A program made the translations under genes and the position numbers. Below the pieces are notes generated by a model. The model saw nothing but the letters and a program-made list of their open reading frames with translations, was not told where the DNA came from and made no database searches. Shown one piece after another: positions 1 through 5,777 of a stretch of DNA of 5,887 nucleotides. The stretch spans positions 1 through 5,887 of the forward strand of contig JAFZFW010000127.1 in NCBI GenBank assembly GCA_017555685.1. The letters are read 5' to 3'. The stretch is from Methanocorpusculum sp. (GTDB lineage: Archaea; Halobacteriota; Methanomicrobia; Methanomicrobiales; Methanocorpusculaceae). How positions within the stretch are numbered: the stretch's first letter is position 1; the number at the start of each line of letters is the position of its first letter.

Positions 1-367
1 GATGAATCCATCCTGGGAAGATGTTGAAAAAGGTGGTATGAAGACACTTGGTTTATCTGGGAAACAGATGCTTGAAGCTGAAGAACTGCGTGGCGGGCAT
101 AAGAAACTTAGTATCTATGATGCAGGTATCATAATTCTGGCAGCCAAGAAGAATTATCCACTGTTCACTGAAGATCGTAAAATGATTACTGAAATGGAAC
201 GGTTGGGTATACGTCACATTTGTTTGCCGGAGATGATTGATTTAATGTATCAAAATGGAATTATCTCAAAGGATGAAGCACATCAGTTCATTGAGATGAC
301 ACAGAGTACTCTTCTGCAGAAAAGATATGATGAGTATTGTGTCGAGCTATTAGAAAAATACTCGTGA
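1..367 (+). CDS. PIN-domain protein (VapC-like ribonuclease fold), C-terminal part, 5' end outside window
   Basis: This is the C-terminal part of a PIN-domain protein, a fold whose members are mostly metal-dependent ribonucleases, often toxins of toxin-antitoxin pairs. The 121 visible residues include the second half of the domain: LSIYDAG with Asp40, followed by LFTEDRK with Asp58, matching the third and fourth acidic metal-binding positions. The tail, including the NGIISKDEA segment, resembles the helical end of prokaryotic PIN proteins. The first two acidic residues expected near the N terminus are absent. Roughly 50-60 residues are therefore missing, and the ATG at 2-4 is probably an internal methionine of a gene that starts to the left. 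The stop is TGA at 365-367. The gene is AT-rich (about 39% GC by hand count) compared with its neighbours, suggesting acquisition by transfer. Any antitoxin would lie outside the window. The PIN assignment is fairly secure; toxin function is inference. Confidence 0.75.
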   Translation, partial: MNPSWEDVEKGGMKTLGLSGKQMLEAEELRGGHKKLSIYDAGIIILAAKKNYPLFTEDRKMITEMERLGIRHICLPEMIDLMYQNGIISKDEAHQFIEMTQSTLLQKRYDEYCVELLEKYS

Positions 368-430
368 TTAGAAAATATCTCTGTAAAATATACCTTACTG
401 TGTGAGCAGTAGAATTATCAAAATTATCTC

Positions 431-437
431 TTTTTTT
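431..437 (+). terminator. T7 tract, candidate archaeal terminator of the PIN gene
   Basis: A run of seven T on the + strand lies 64 nt after the PIN stop codon, in a pyrimidine-rich stretch between convergent genes. Archaeal RNA polymerase can terminate at oligo-T tracts without a hairpin, and none is obvious here. The assignment rests on position and composition only. The rest of the 368-508 gap shows no gene and no strong T-run for the minus-strand operon. Confidence 0.4.
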
Positions 438-508
438 GCTGTCGCCCTCTTTCTACATCTCTTCTAATCTCTCTGGATTTTATGTCCGCTCCCCGGACTC
501 CTGCCGCA

Positions 509-3217
509 TCACCCCCAGTACTGATGCGTCTGCACAAAGCGCCGCTCGGCTTTGAGAATCTCCCGGTAGAAGTTATCCCCCTTCGCAAACGTCGCAAGAA
601 TACGGGCAGCGGAATCCGGCCCGACCCCGCGGCCGGAAAGCGCAATAATCGCCTGCTTCCCGCTTGAGAGAACCATATTCGCATTCTTCATCATCCGCTT
701 CTCTGCCTCCTTCTCCTCTGCAGTCAGCGTCTTCTTCTTCAGCGCCAGAAACATCGGCTCCTCATACGGCTTGAGCACAGCAATCAATCGGGCCCCGCAA
801 ACCGGACAGACCGGCTGGTCGGCAACACGCCCCGTCTTCGTCCTCGACTTCCACTTCCGGCAGTGCATACAGGCAAGAACCACATCCTGCTCCAAAAGCC
901 GGTGCTTCACCGACTCAATAATCGCCTGATCCTCACCCGGAGGCGTTACCATATCCCGCTCCGAAAACAGACCCTGTGCTCCAATCACCGAAAGCCGGCT
1001 GGTCCGCGTCTCCATCTCATGGTCTCTTAGACGGCGCACAATCTCCTTTGCCCCGTCCACATCCATATTCGAGAAGAACAGCTCGCGGAATGCCTCGCGT
1101 TCCACAACCGACCCGTCGAACAGCTCTAAAAGCCGGTTCATACTGATCTTCTCATAGTCTGCATCCGCATCGATTGCCCCGAACTTCTTTGCCGCCTGCA
1201 CCAGACGCCACTTATAAAGAGACGTCTTCTTCAGCGCAAGCTGCAGAATTCCTTCCACATGCTCAGGCTCGAGGGAATGCAGCACCTCCTCTACATCAGG
1301 AGCTGCCAGGAACTTCGGCAGACGCAGATAGAACCGGTACGCATTCGTCTCGATACCGACTGCCGAACCGTAGCGGGCGGAAAGCAGAATCGACAAAACC
1401 CGGCCGATTGCCTCATTTACTTTGTGCCCGGCACAGAGATTTACCACAACCCCTTCGTCTGCATCCTCTAAGACAATCAGCTTGTCCGTCGCGGTTACTG
1501 TGCGGTTCTTCCGCATCTCATCCAGCGTCTTTTCTGCAAACCGCACCGAACGCTCGTCTGCCCGGTACTCGGAAAACGCCTCGGTACGCCGAAGCTTCCC
1601 CACCTCAAGCGCTACGGTGAACGGAACCGGAATCTGCTCGCCTTCCCAGGACGGCAGCTCCCCTTTCGCATTCTTCGCCGGCTCGACCATAACCTTGTTC
1701 TCCTCAAGCTCCAGAACCCGCCAGACCTGACCGCGGGCCACGAACACCGCCCCCGGACTAATCCAGCTGATAACAAACGACTCGTCCAGCGTTCCGACCG
1801 GCTTTCTTGAGATCACATCGAAGATGATGCACTTCTTCTCATCGGCAATCATCGAGAGGTTCAGCGAGAGATACTTGCGTGCCCGGGCTTTGGTGATAAC
1901 CATCCCGTCTTCTGTGCGGATGAGATAGTGCTTCTCCATCTGGGCAATCACATCCCTGATGAGCCCGCCTGCATTCTCGAAACAGTAACAGCGGGCAAAT
2001 ATCCGCTCGATGTTCTCAATCGAAATCTCGCCCCGCTCGACAGCGAGTGCGGCAATCTGGTTTGCGATAACATCGGCCGGGTTCATGTGCGGGCGGACAT
2101 TCTCCGGCCGGTTCTCGGTCGCCAGACGGACGACCACCATGGATTCCAGGATATCGTCAAACCCGGTCGCGAGAATCATTCCCTTCGAGGCAGCGCCTAT
2201 CCGGTGACCGGCACGCCCGGTTCTCTGCATCAGGCGGGCAACCTCACGCGGGGAGTTGAACTGCACCACATGGTCAATCTGGCCGATATCGATTCCAAGC
2301 TCCATCGAACTGGTACAAATCATTCCCCGGGTCAGCCCGTTTCTGAACCGGTCCTCTGCATCCACGCGGACTTCGCGGGAAAGAGAGCCGTGATGCACAT
2401 CAATATCCTCGCGGGAGACAAGCGCATTTCCAATCGCCTCGGCAACGCTTCGGGTGTTGGTAAAGACCAGGGTCGAGGTGTGGCTGTCGATGCACTTCTC
2501 AATCAGCTTCACCTGCTCGCCAAATCCTTCGCCCGCGAATCTGACCGAGAGATCCAGCGTCTTTGCAACCGGGACCTGCACCACCTGGCAGGGGCGCTTT
2601 CCGCAGAGGAACTGACCCACAAGCTCCGGATTGCCGACTGTTGCAGAGATGCCGATTCTCTGGAAGTTTCCGGCAAGCTCGTCAATTCTTTCCAGAGCTA
2701 CGGAGAGCTGACAGCCGCGTTTGGATGCCGCAAGCTCATGGATTTCGTCGACGATAACGTAGCGGACGCCTGCAAGGTGCTTTCGAAGCACCTTTCCCAT
2801 GAACATCGCCTGGATACTCTCCGGTGTGGTAATCAGCAGATCCGGCGGATGCGTTGCCTGCTTTCTCCGGTCGTTTTGTGTGGTGTCCCCGTGCCGGACT
2901 GCGATTTTAATCCCGAGCTCCTTTCCCCACCATTCAAGGCGGTTCATCATGTCGCGGTTCAGCGACCGAAGGGGCGTGATGTAGAGAGCCGTAAATCCTT
3001 GCGGGTGTGCTTTGGAGAGCATATTGTGAAACACCGGAAGCAGGGCGCTTTCGGTCTTTCCGCTGCCGGTTGGAGCGATAATAATCGCGTTTCCGCCTTT
3101 GATAAGCTCAGGGACAGCGCGGAGCTGAATCTCGGAGAAATCATTGAATCCCCGCTTTTCAAGGACAGCCTGCAGTTTTGGATGGAGGGTATTTCTGAGT
3201 TCTTCTACCGCGTTCAT
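509..3217 (-). CDS. lhr: Lhr-family superfamily 2 ATP-dependent helicase with C-terminal zinc ribbon
   Basis: This is a 902-residue Lhr (large helicase-related) protein. The family consists of ATP-driven 3'-5' helicases acting on DNA or RNA-DNA hybrids and implicated in recombination and repair. The SF2 motifs appear in order: Q-like residues around 27-31, Walker A APTGSGKT at 48-55, Ia TPLRSLNRD at 81-89, Ib TPES at 131-134, motif II DEIH at 157-160, SAT at 191-193, IV VFTNTR at 251-256, V around 303-312 and VI QRTGRAGHR at 331-339. The long remainder matches the winged-helix/beta-barrel extension of the Lhr core. A probable zinc ribbon follows, with cysteines 783, 786, 804 and 807 (CxxC-x17-CxxC). 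Length is normal and no frameshift is seen. The ATG overlaps the upstream phosphoesterase stop as ATGA, and GGAGG at 3222-3226 precedes it, which fixes the start. It is the last gene of the three-gene operon. Whether it belongs to archaeal aLhr1 or aLhr2 I cannot settle by eye. Confidence 0.95.
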   Translation of the reverse strand: MNAVEELRNTLHPKLQAVLEKRGFNDFSEIQLRAVPELIKGGNAIIIAPTGSGKTESALLPVFHNMLSKAHPQGFTALYITPLRSLNRDMMNRLEWWGKELGIKIAVRHGDTTQNDRRKQATHPPDLLITTPESIQAMFMGKVLRKHLAGVRYVIVDEIHELAASKRGCQLSVALERIDELAGNFQRIGISATVGNPELVGQFLCGKRPCQVVQVPVAKTLDLSVRFAGEGFGEQVKLIEKCIDSHTSTLVFTNTRSVAEAIGNALVSREDIDVHHGSLSREVRVDAEDRFRNGLTRGMICTSSMELGIDIGQIDHVVQFNSPREVARLMQRTGRAGHRIGAASKGMILATGFDDILESMVVVRLATENRPENVRPHMNPADVIANQIAALAVERGEISIENIERIFARCYCFENAGGLIRDVIAQMEKHYLIRTEDGMVITKARARKYLSLNLSMIADEKKCIIFDVISRKPVGTLDESFVISWISPGAVFVARGQVWRVLELEENKVMVEPAKNAKGELPSWEGEQIPVPFTVALEVGKLRRTEAFSEYRADERSVRFAEKTLDEMRKNRTVTATDKLIVLEDADEGVVVNLCAGHKVNEAIGRVLSILLSARYGSAVGIETNAYRFYLRLPKFLAAPDVEEVLHSLEPEHVEGILQLALKKTSLYKWRLVQAAKKFGAIDADADYEKISMNRLLELFDGSVVEREAFRELFFSNMDVDGAKEIVRRLRDHEMETRTSRLSVIGAQGLFSERDMVTPPGEDQAIIESVKHRLLEQDVVLACMHCRKWKSRTKTGRVADQPVCPVCGARLIAVLKPYEEPMFLALKKKTLTAEEKEAEKRMMKNANMVLSSGKQAIIALSGRGVGPDSAARILATFAKGDNFYREILKAERRFVQTHQYWG

Positions 3218-3972
3218 TTTGCCTCCAGCGGGTCGGGCCGCAGTTCGGTAAATGGTGCCACGTATGTTCCGTCCCGGAGAAACACTTCTCCGGTCTCGGG
3301 GCGGATGGCTTTGGCTATCGGGGATATTTTATTTCCCGGAATCATGCGGACATCCATGCCGCCTGCCAGTTCATAAAATGCCGGAACCAGAAGGGCCCGG
3401 GTCGGTGTCTCCGGCTGGGTGTCGGTCCAGGCGGAGATGTCCACTTCGGCTAAGAGATAGCCGGGCGTTCCCCGCAGGGCACAGCCCACGTCATCATAGA
3501 GATTGACCACCGGGTGGTGGTGGCCGCAGACGATTAAGTGCCCGAAAAGCGATGCGTCCGGGATCATATGGCCGTGGAAGTATCCGGTTCCGTCAATCAC
3601 TGCCCCGGATGCGGGAAGCAGTTCTCCTGGCTGCAGGTAGTGCTCAAGTCCGGTGTCATGGTTTCCGGGCGCCAGGCGGAACTCGGTTTCCCGGCGGATG
3701 GTGCGCAGAATCTCCGGCATCTCGGCCTTTTCCTGCCGGGTCACGTAGGGAATCATGTGCTTTAAGTCGCCTAAGACCACCAGATAATCCGGGTCGCTTT
3801 CCTCGATGATATCCATTAAGCGGGAGAGCCGAAGAGAGCTTCTGCTCTCGAAGTGCAGGCCGTGGCGGTGGAGGTCGGCTTCGACTCCGAAGTGCGGGTC
3901 AGCGATTGCCAGAACCTTTTCCCGCCGTTCGATGGCGACAGCAGGCCCTGATGCGTAGAATTCCGGTTCCAT
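3214..3972 (-). CDS. Calcineurin-like metallophosphoesterase, COG1407 type (PdeM / RPA-associated phosphoesterase relative)
   Basis: This 252-residue cytoplasmic protein carries a complete dinuclear metallophosphoesterase site: Asp25-Pro-His27 (motif I), Gly68-Asp69 (motif II), Gly-Asn104-His105-Asp106 (motif III), HGH at 133-135 and GHHHP at 150-154. Length and the C-terminal PAFYELAGG and NKISPIA segments fit COG1407, the ICC-like family. That family includes bacterial PdeM of the ligase-associated damage cluster and the phosphoesterase encoded with RPA and RPA-associated proteins in haloarchaea. Activity is probably metal-dependent cleavage of phosphodiesters, possibly nucleic acid; the substrate is not evident from sequence. 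The ATG at 3970-3972 lies 1 nt after the stop of the upstream RPA-associated gene, with no clear Shine-Dalgarno, so translational coupling is likely. Its own stop overlaps the lhr start. Family assignment is strong; the DNA repair role is inferred from neighbours. Confidence 0.9.
   Translation of the reverse strand: MEPEFYASGPAVAIERREKVLAIADPHFGVEADLHRHGLHFESRSSLRLSRLMDIIEESDPDYLVVLGDLKHMIPYVTRQEKAEMPEILRTIRRETEFRLAPGNHDTGLEHYLQPGELLPASGAVIDGTGYFHGHMIPDASLFGHLIVCGHHHPVVNLYDDVGCALRGTPGYLLAEVDISAWTDTQPETPTRALLVPAFYELAGGMDVRMIPGNKISPIAKAIRPETGEVFLRDGTYVAPFTELRPDPLEAK
3222..3226 (-). promoter_or_regulatory. Shine-Dalgarno of lhr inside the phosphoesterase 3' end
   Basis: GGAGG on the minus strand sits 4 nt before the lhr ATG, within the last codons of the phosphoesterase gene. 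With the ATGA stop/start overlap it supports the chosen lhr start and allows both reinitiation and direct ribosome entry. The other two starts of this operon lack such a site. Confidence 0.5.
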
Positions 3973-3973
3973 T

Positions 3974-4672
3974 TCAGGCGAGTTTTATGATGTCAGGCTT
4001 TGGGGCGTAACATTCGCCCTCTTCCATTAAGCGGGAGATGAGTTCTGCCGCCTGCTGTTTTGTCATGCCGCGGCCTTTGAGGGCCTCGAGAACTTTTTCG
4101 CGGGGGGCACTCTTTCCTTCATAGCAGGACTCGATAAGCGAGAGGACCTCTTCGTCGCTCATCTCCTGCTTCTTTTCCGCAGGCTTTGCGGCGGTTACCG
4201 CATTGAGGAGAAGAGAACGGAACTCTTCGCGTTCTGCTTCCGGCAGACGGGATATCCGCTCTGCCGCATCAGATGCCGCGGATAAAATCCAGCTGTTTCT
4301 GGCATCCCGGGACACCGGACGGAGCACGGTTGCCGAGATTTCTGCTTCCTCTCCTCCCTGGCTTCTGGTCCGGATTGTCCCGAACACATACACAAACGAC
4401 GGCACATCGAGCTCTTCGGCGATATCATAGAGCTCTTCAGCCCGCGGGTCGATGTGTACCGTGCAGATTCCGGTCGGATCACTCATGCGCAGCGAAACAA
4501 TCCGGTCATTGTAAGAGACCGTTTCAATTAATGCACCGATATAGGCGGTTTCCCGGGAGTGGATGCCGGACGGTGTTCTGCAGCGTCCGCTGTCCCCGTG
4601 GACCGGTAAGGCACGGGCCATTTCCCAGGCGAAAAGCTGTGAGGCCGGGGTAAGCGCTGCGGACGGATTCAT
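3974..4672 (-). CDS. RPA-associated protein (COG3390-like), OB fold plus C-terminal winged helix
   Basis: This 232-residue protein resembles archaeal RPA-associated proteins, partners of the single-stranded-DNA-binding protein RPA. An N-terminal segment with QLFAWEMARAL (12-22) is followed by a probable OB fold at about 42-118, seen as alternating strands (ETAYIGALIETV, RIVSLRMSDPTG, SFVYVFGTI). A charged linker around 160-172 leads to a winged-helix-like C terminus (173-230) comparable to the RPA32 tail. The frame is open to a TTG at 4715-4717, but the extra 15 codons are AT-rich with several ATA and CAT codons and look like leader. I therefore chose the ATG at 4670-4672. No Shine-Dalgarno is visible before either start. 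It is the first gene of the operon, 1 nt before the phosphoesterase. In haloarchaea, related proteins are encoded beside RPA and a COG1407 phosphoesterase; here no RPA gene is in view. The family call is good but not certain. Confidence 0.75.
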   Translation of the reverse strand: MNPSAALTPASQLFAWEMARALPVHGDSGRCRTPSGIHSRETAYIGALIETVSYNDRIVSLRMSDPTGICTVHIDPRAEELYDIAEELDVPSFVYVFGTIRTRSQGGEEAEISATVLRPVSRDARNSWILSAASDAAERISRLPEAEREEFRSLLLNAVTAAKPAEKKQEMSDEEVLSLIESCYEGKSAPREKVLEALKGRGMTKQQAAELISRLMEEGECYAPKPDIIKLA

Positions 4673-4733
4673 ATGTATGTATTGGTTTGAGGAATGTATG
4701 AATATGATGGTATGCAAAAAAACCCTCTCGATT

Positions 4734-4748
4734 GAAAAATCTTAATAT
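4734..4748 (+). promoter_or_regulatory. BRE/TATA promoter of tRNA-Pro
   Basis: GAAAAAT followed by CTTAATAT resembles an archaeal BRE plus TATA box. The TATA centre (about 4745) lies 31 nt before the tRNA 5' end, so transcription would begin a few nucleotides upstream of the tRNA, at about 4771-4773. It may also drive the DUF89 gene downstream, because no separate promoter fits in the 24-nt gap. Confidence 0.6.
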
Positions 4749-4760
4749 CTGCTGCAGGCA

Positions 4761-4771
4761 ATAGATATACT
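4761..4771 (-). promoter_or_regulatory. Candidate TATA element for the RPA-associated/phosphoesterase/lhr operon
   Basis: The minus strand reads AGTATATCTAT here. If used as a TATA box, transcription would start near 4740, giving a leader of about 68 nt. A second AT-rich option is the reverse face of the tRNA element near 4745, which would start transcription near 4718 and leave a leader of about 45 nt. Neither has a convincing BRE, so the choice is open. Confidence 0.25.
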
Positions 4772-4775
4772 GCAA

Positions 4776-4848
4776 GGGGCCGTAGGGTAGCCTGGCATCC
4801 TAGGAGACTGGGGGTCTTCTGACTCGCGTTCAAATCGCGGCGGCCCCA
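4776..4848 (+). tRNA. tRNA-Pro, anticodon GGG
   Basis: A full cloverleaf of 73 nt can be folded by hand. The acceptor stem GGGGCCG (4776-4782) pairs with CGGCCCC (4841-4847), with discriminator A4848. The D arm begins at 4785, with GG at 4794-4795 and G15 (4790) able to pair with C48 (4823). The anticodon stem is 4803-4807 with 4815-4819, and the loop CTGGGGG (4808-4814) puts GGG at 34-36 (4810-4812), reading proline codon CCC. The T stem is 4824-4828 with 4836-4840, and the T loop is TTCAAAT. CCA is not encoded, as is common in archaea. There is no intron. The D stem has a U-U opposition at its inner pair in the standard register. Confidence 0.95.
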
Positions 4849-4856
4849 TACCCACG

Positions 4857-4861
4857 TTTTT
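4857..4861 (+). terminator. T5 tract after tRNA-Pro, possible terminator
   Basis: Five T begin 8 nt after the mature tRNA 3' end, just ahead of the DUF89 start codon. This could end the tRNA transcript. A tract this short may be leaky, in which case read-through would supply the DUF89 mRNA. Confidence 0.4.
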
Positions 4862-4872
4862 GGAAGAGAATT

Positions 4873-5745
4873 ATGAAGTTGTCACCCGAATGCCGCAGCT
4901 GTCTTTTAACGAAAGTCCGCAGTCAGGCGGGCTATGTGATTTCTGATGCAGAACTAATCGACCGCCTGGTCAACCGGTGTGCCGGGATATTCGATGCAGG
5001 AGTCGCCGAAAATGCCGGGGCTGCTGATGCCGCCGGAGAGATTCACCGGTTCTGTTATGCACAGGTAAATGACCGGGATCTCTATGCAGAGATTAAGGTT
5101 CGAGACAATGAGCGGGCAAAAGCGGTTGTCGAAGCGGTAAAGCCCCTGGTTTCAACCCTGCACGATACACTGATTGCCTCGGTTCTGGGAAACGCTATGG
5201 ACTACGGGGTGACCGGACATGATGTGGCAGAGGACTTTACCTGCTTCTTCCGCGAAGTCTTCGCCCATGGTCTGGCGATTGATGACTCGGACAAATTCCT
5301 CCCGCTTGCCAAACGGGTGGTATTCTTTACCGACAACTGCGGAGAGGTCATCTTTGATATGCTGTTCCTGCGTCAGCTGAAAAAGGCCGGAGCAAAGGTC
5401 ACCGTTGTGGTAAAGGACCGTCCGATGCTCAACGATGTGACCATGAAAGAGGCAGAGGAAGTCGGGCTTGCAGAAGTCGCCGACGCCCTCTATACCGGAG
5501 GAGGAGGAGCCCTTCTTGGAACACATCCGCCGGCATTCCCGCCGGAGGTCGCGGCAGCAGTTGAGGATGCAACGCTTTTAATCGCCAAAGGTCTTGCAAA
5601 CTACGAAAGCATGACCGAGTATGTATTCACCAAACCGGTTGCCTATCTGATGATGATCAAGTGCGATGCCGTCGGACGGGATCTGTCGCAGAGAAGCGGC
5701 CGGCAGGTAAAGAAAGGCGACCTGGTTGCCTATCTGGAAAAATAA
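4873..5745 (+). CDS. DUF89/ARMT1-like metal-dependent phosphatase family protein
   Basis: This 290-residue soluble protein has the hallmarks of the DUF89 (COG1578) family, metal-dependent phosphatases proposed to remove damaged or excess phosphometabolites. Visible signatures are an N-terminal Cys7-x-x-Cys10 pair, GNAMDYG at 106-112, the metal-site motif TDNCGE (Asp154, Asn155, Glu158), KDRPMLND (Asp182, Asn187, Asp188), AKGLANYE (Lys239, Asn243, Glu245) and KC at 263-264. Length is near that of short archaeal members, and the N-terminal CxxC fits the prokaryotic subfamily. The substrate cannot be told from sequence. The ATG at 4873-4875 begins directly with the conserved CxxC region, and only a weak GGAAGAG-like ribosome site precedes it. 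The gene lies 24 nt after tRNA-Pro and ends 4 nt before the convergent gene's stop. Family call strong; activity inferred. Confidence 0.9.
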   Translation: MKLSPECRSCLLTKVRSQAGYVISDAELIDRLVNRCAGIFDAGVAENAGAADAAGEIHRFCYAQVNDRDLYAEIKVRDNERAKAVVEAVKPLVSTLHDTLIASVLGNAMDYGVTGHDVAEDFTCFFREVFAHGLAIDDSDKFLPLAKRVVFFTDNCGEVIFDMLFLRQLKKAGAKVTVVVKDRPMLNDVTMKEAEEVGLAEVADALYTGGGGALLGTHPPAFPPEVAAAVEDATLLIAKGLANYESMTEYVFTKPVAYLMMIKCDAVGRDLSQRSGRQVKKGDLVAYLEK

Positions 5746-5777
5746 AAAATTATTTTCTGCCGCCTTTCTTCGGCGGC
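5738..5777 (-). terminator. Hairpin plus T-tracts at the end of the right-edge gene
   Basis: On the minus strand GCCGCC (5777-5772) and GGCGGC (5764-5759) form a 6-bp GC stem with a 7-nt loop inside the last codons. It is followed by the TAA stop, then T6 (5749-5744) and T5 (5742-5738). This resembles an intrinsic terminator, with the T-tracts lying inside the 3' end of the DUF89 gene. On the + strand the same hairpin and a T4 (5753-5756) could help end the DUF89 transcript. Confidence 0.4.

Noticed and set aside
413..428. Tandem AATTATC copies near the T7 tract, considered as a CRISPR or operator remnant
   Set aside because: There are two short copies only, in low-complexity sequence, with no spacer pattern.
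366..469. 8-bp inverted repeat GATTAGAA / TTCTAATC (366-373 and 462-469)
   Set aside because: It is short with a long spacer in an AT-rich region, and could well occur by chance. No flanking target duplication or mobile-element gene is seen.
424..684. 86-codon minus-strand open frame over the lhr 3' end
   Set aside because: It overlaps lhr out of frame, is Arg-rich and low in complexity, and has no start signal.
1174..1730. Several overlapping + strand open frames opposite lhr
   Set aside because: Shadows of the GC-rich helicase gene. Their translations are rich in Ser, Arg and Pro without recognisable motifs or ribosome sites.
1928..3376. A 482-codon open frame on the + strand opposite lhr, crossing into the phosphoesterase gene
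   Set aside because: It is exactly codon-aligned antisense to lhr, so its stops would need sense TTA, CTA or TCA codons, which a GC-rich gene rarely uses. The translation shows no domain, and the lhr frame has all its motifs.
4673..4717. Upstream TTG extension of the RPA-associated protein
   Set aside because: The 15 extra codons are AT-rich with ATA and CAT codons unlike the gene body, and the start would be TTG. The ATG at 4670-4672 directly precedes the family-like segment.
4776..4848. tRNA-Pro as an integration site for a mobile element
   Set aside because: No integrase, no repeated tRNA 3' end and no composition change follow; a housekeeping-like gene begins 24 nt later.
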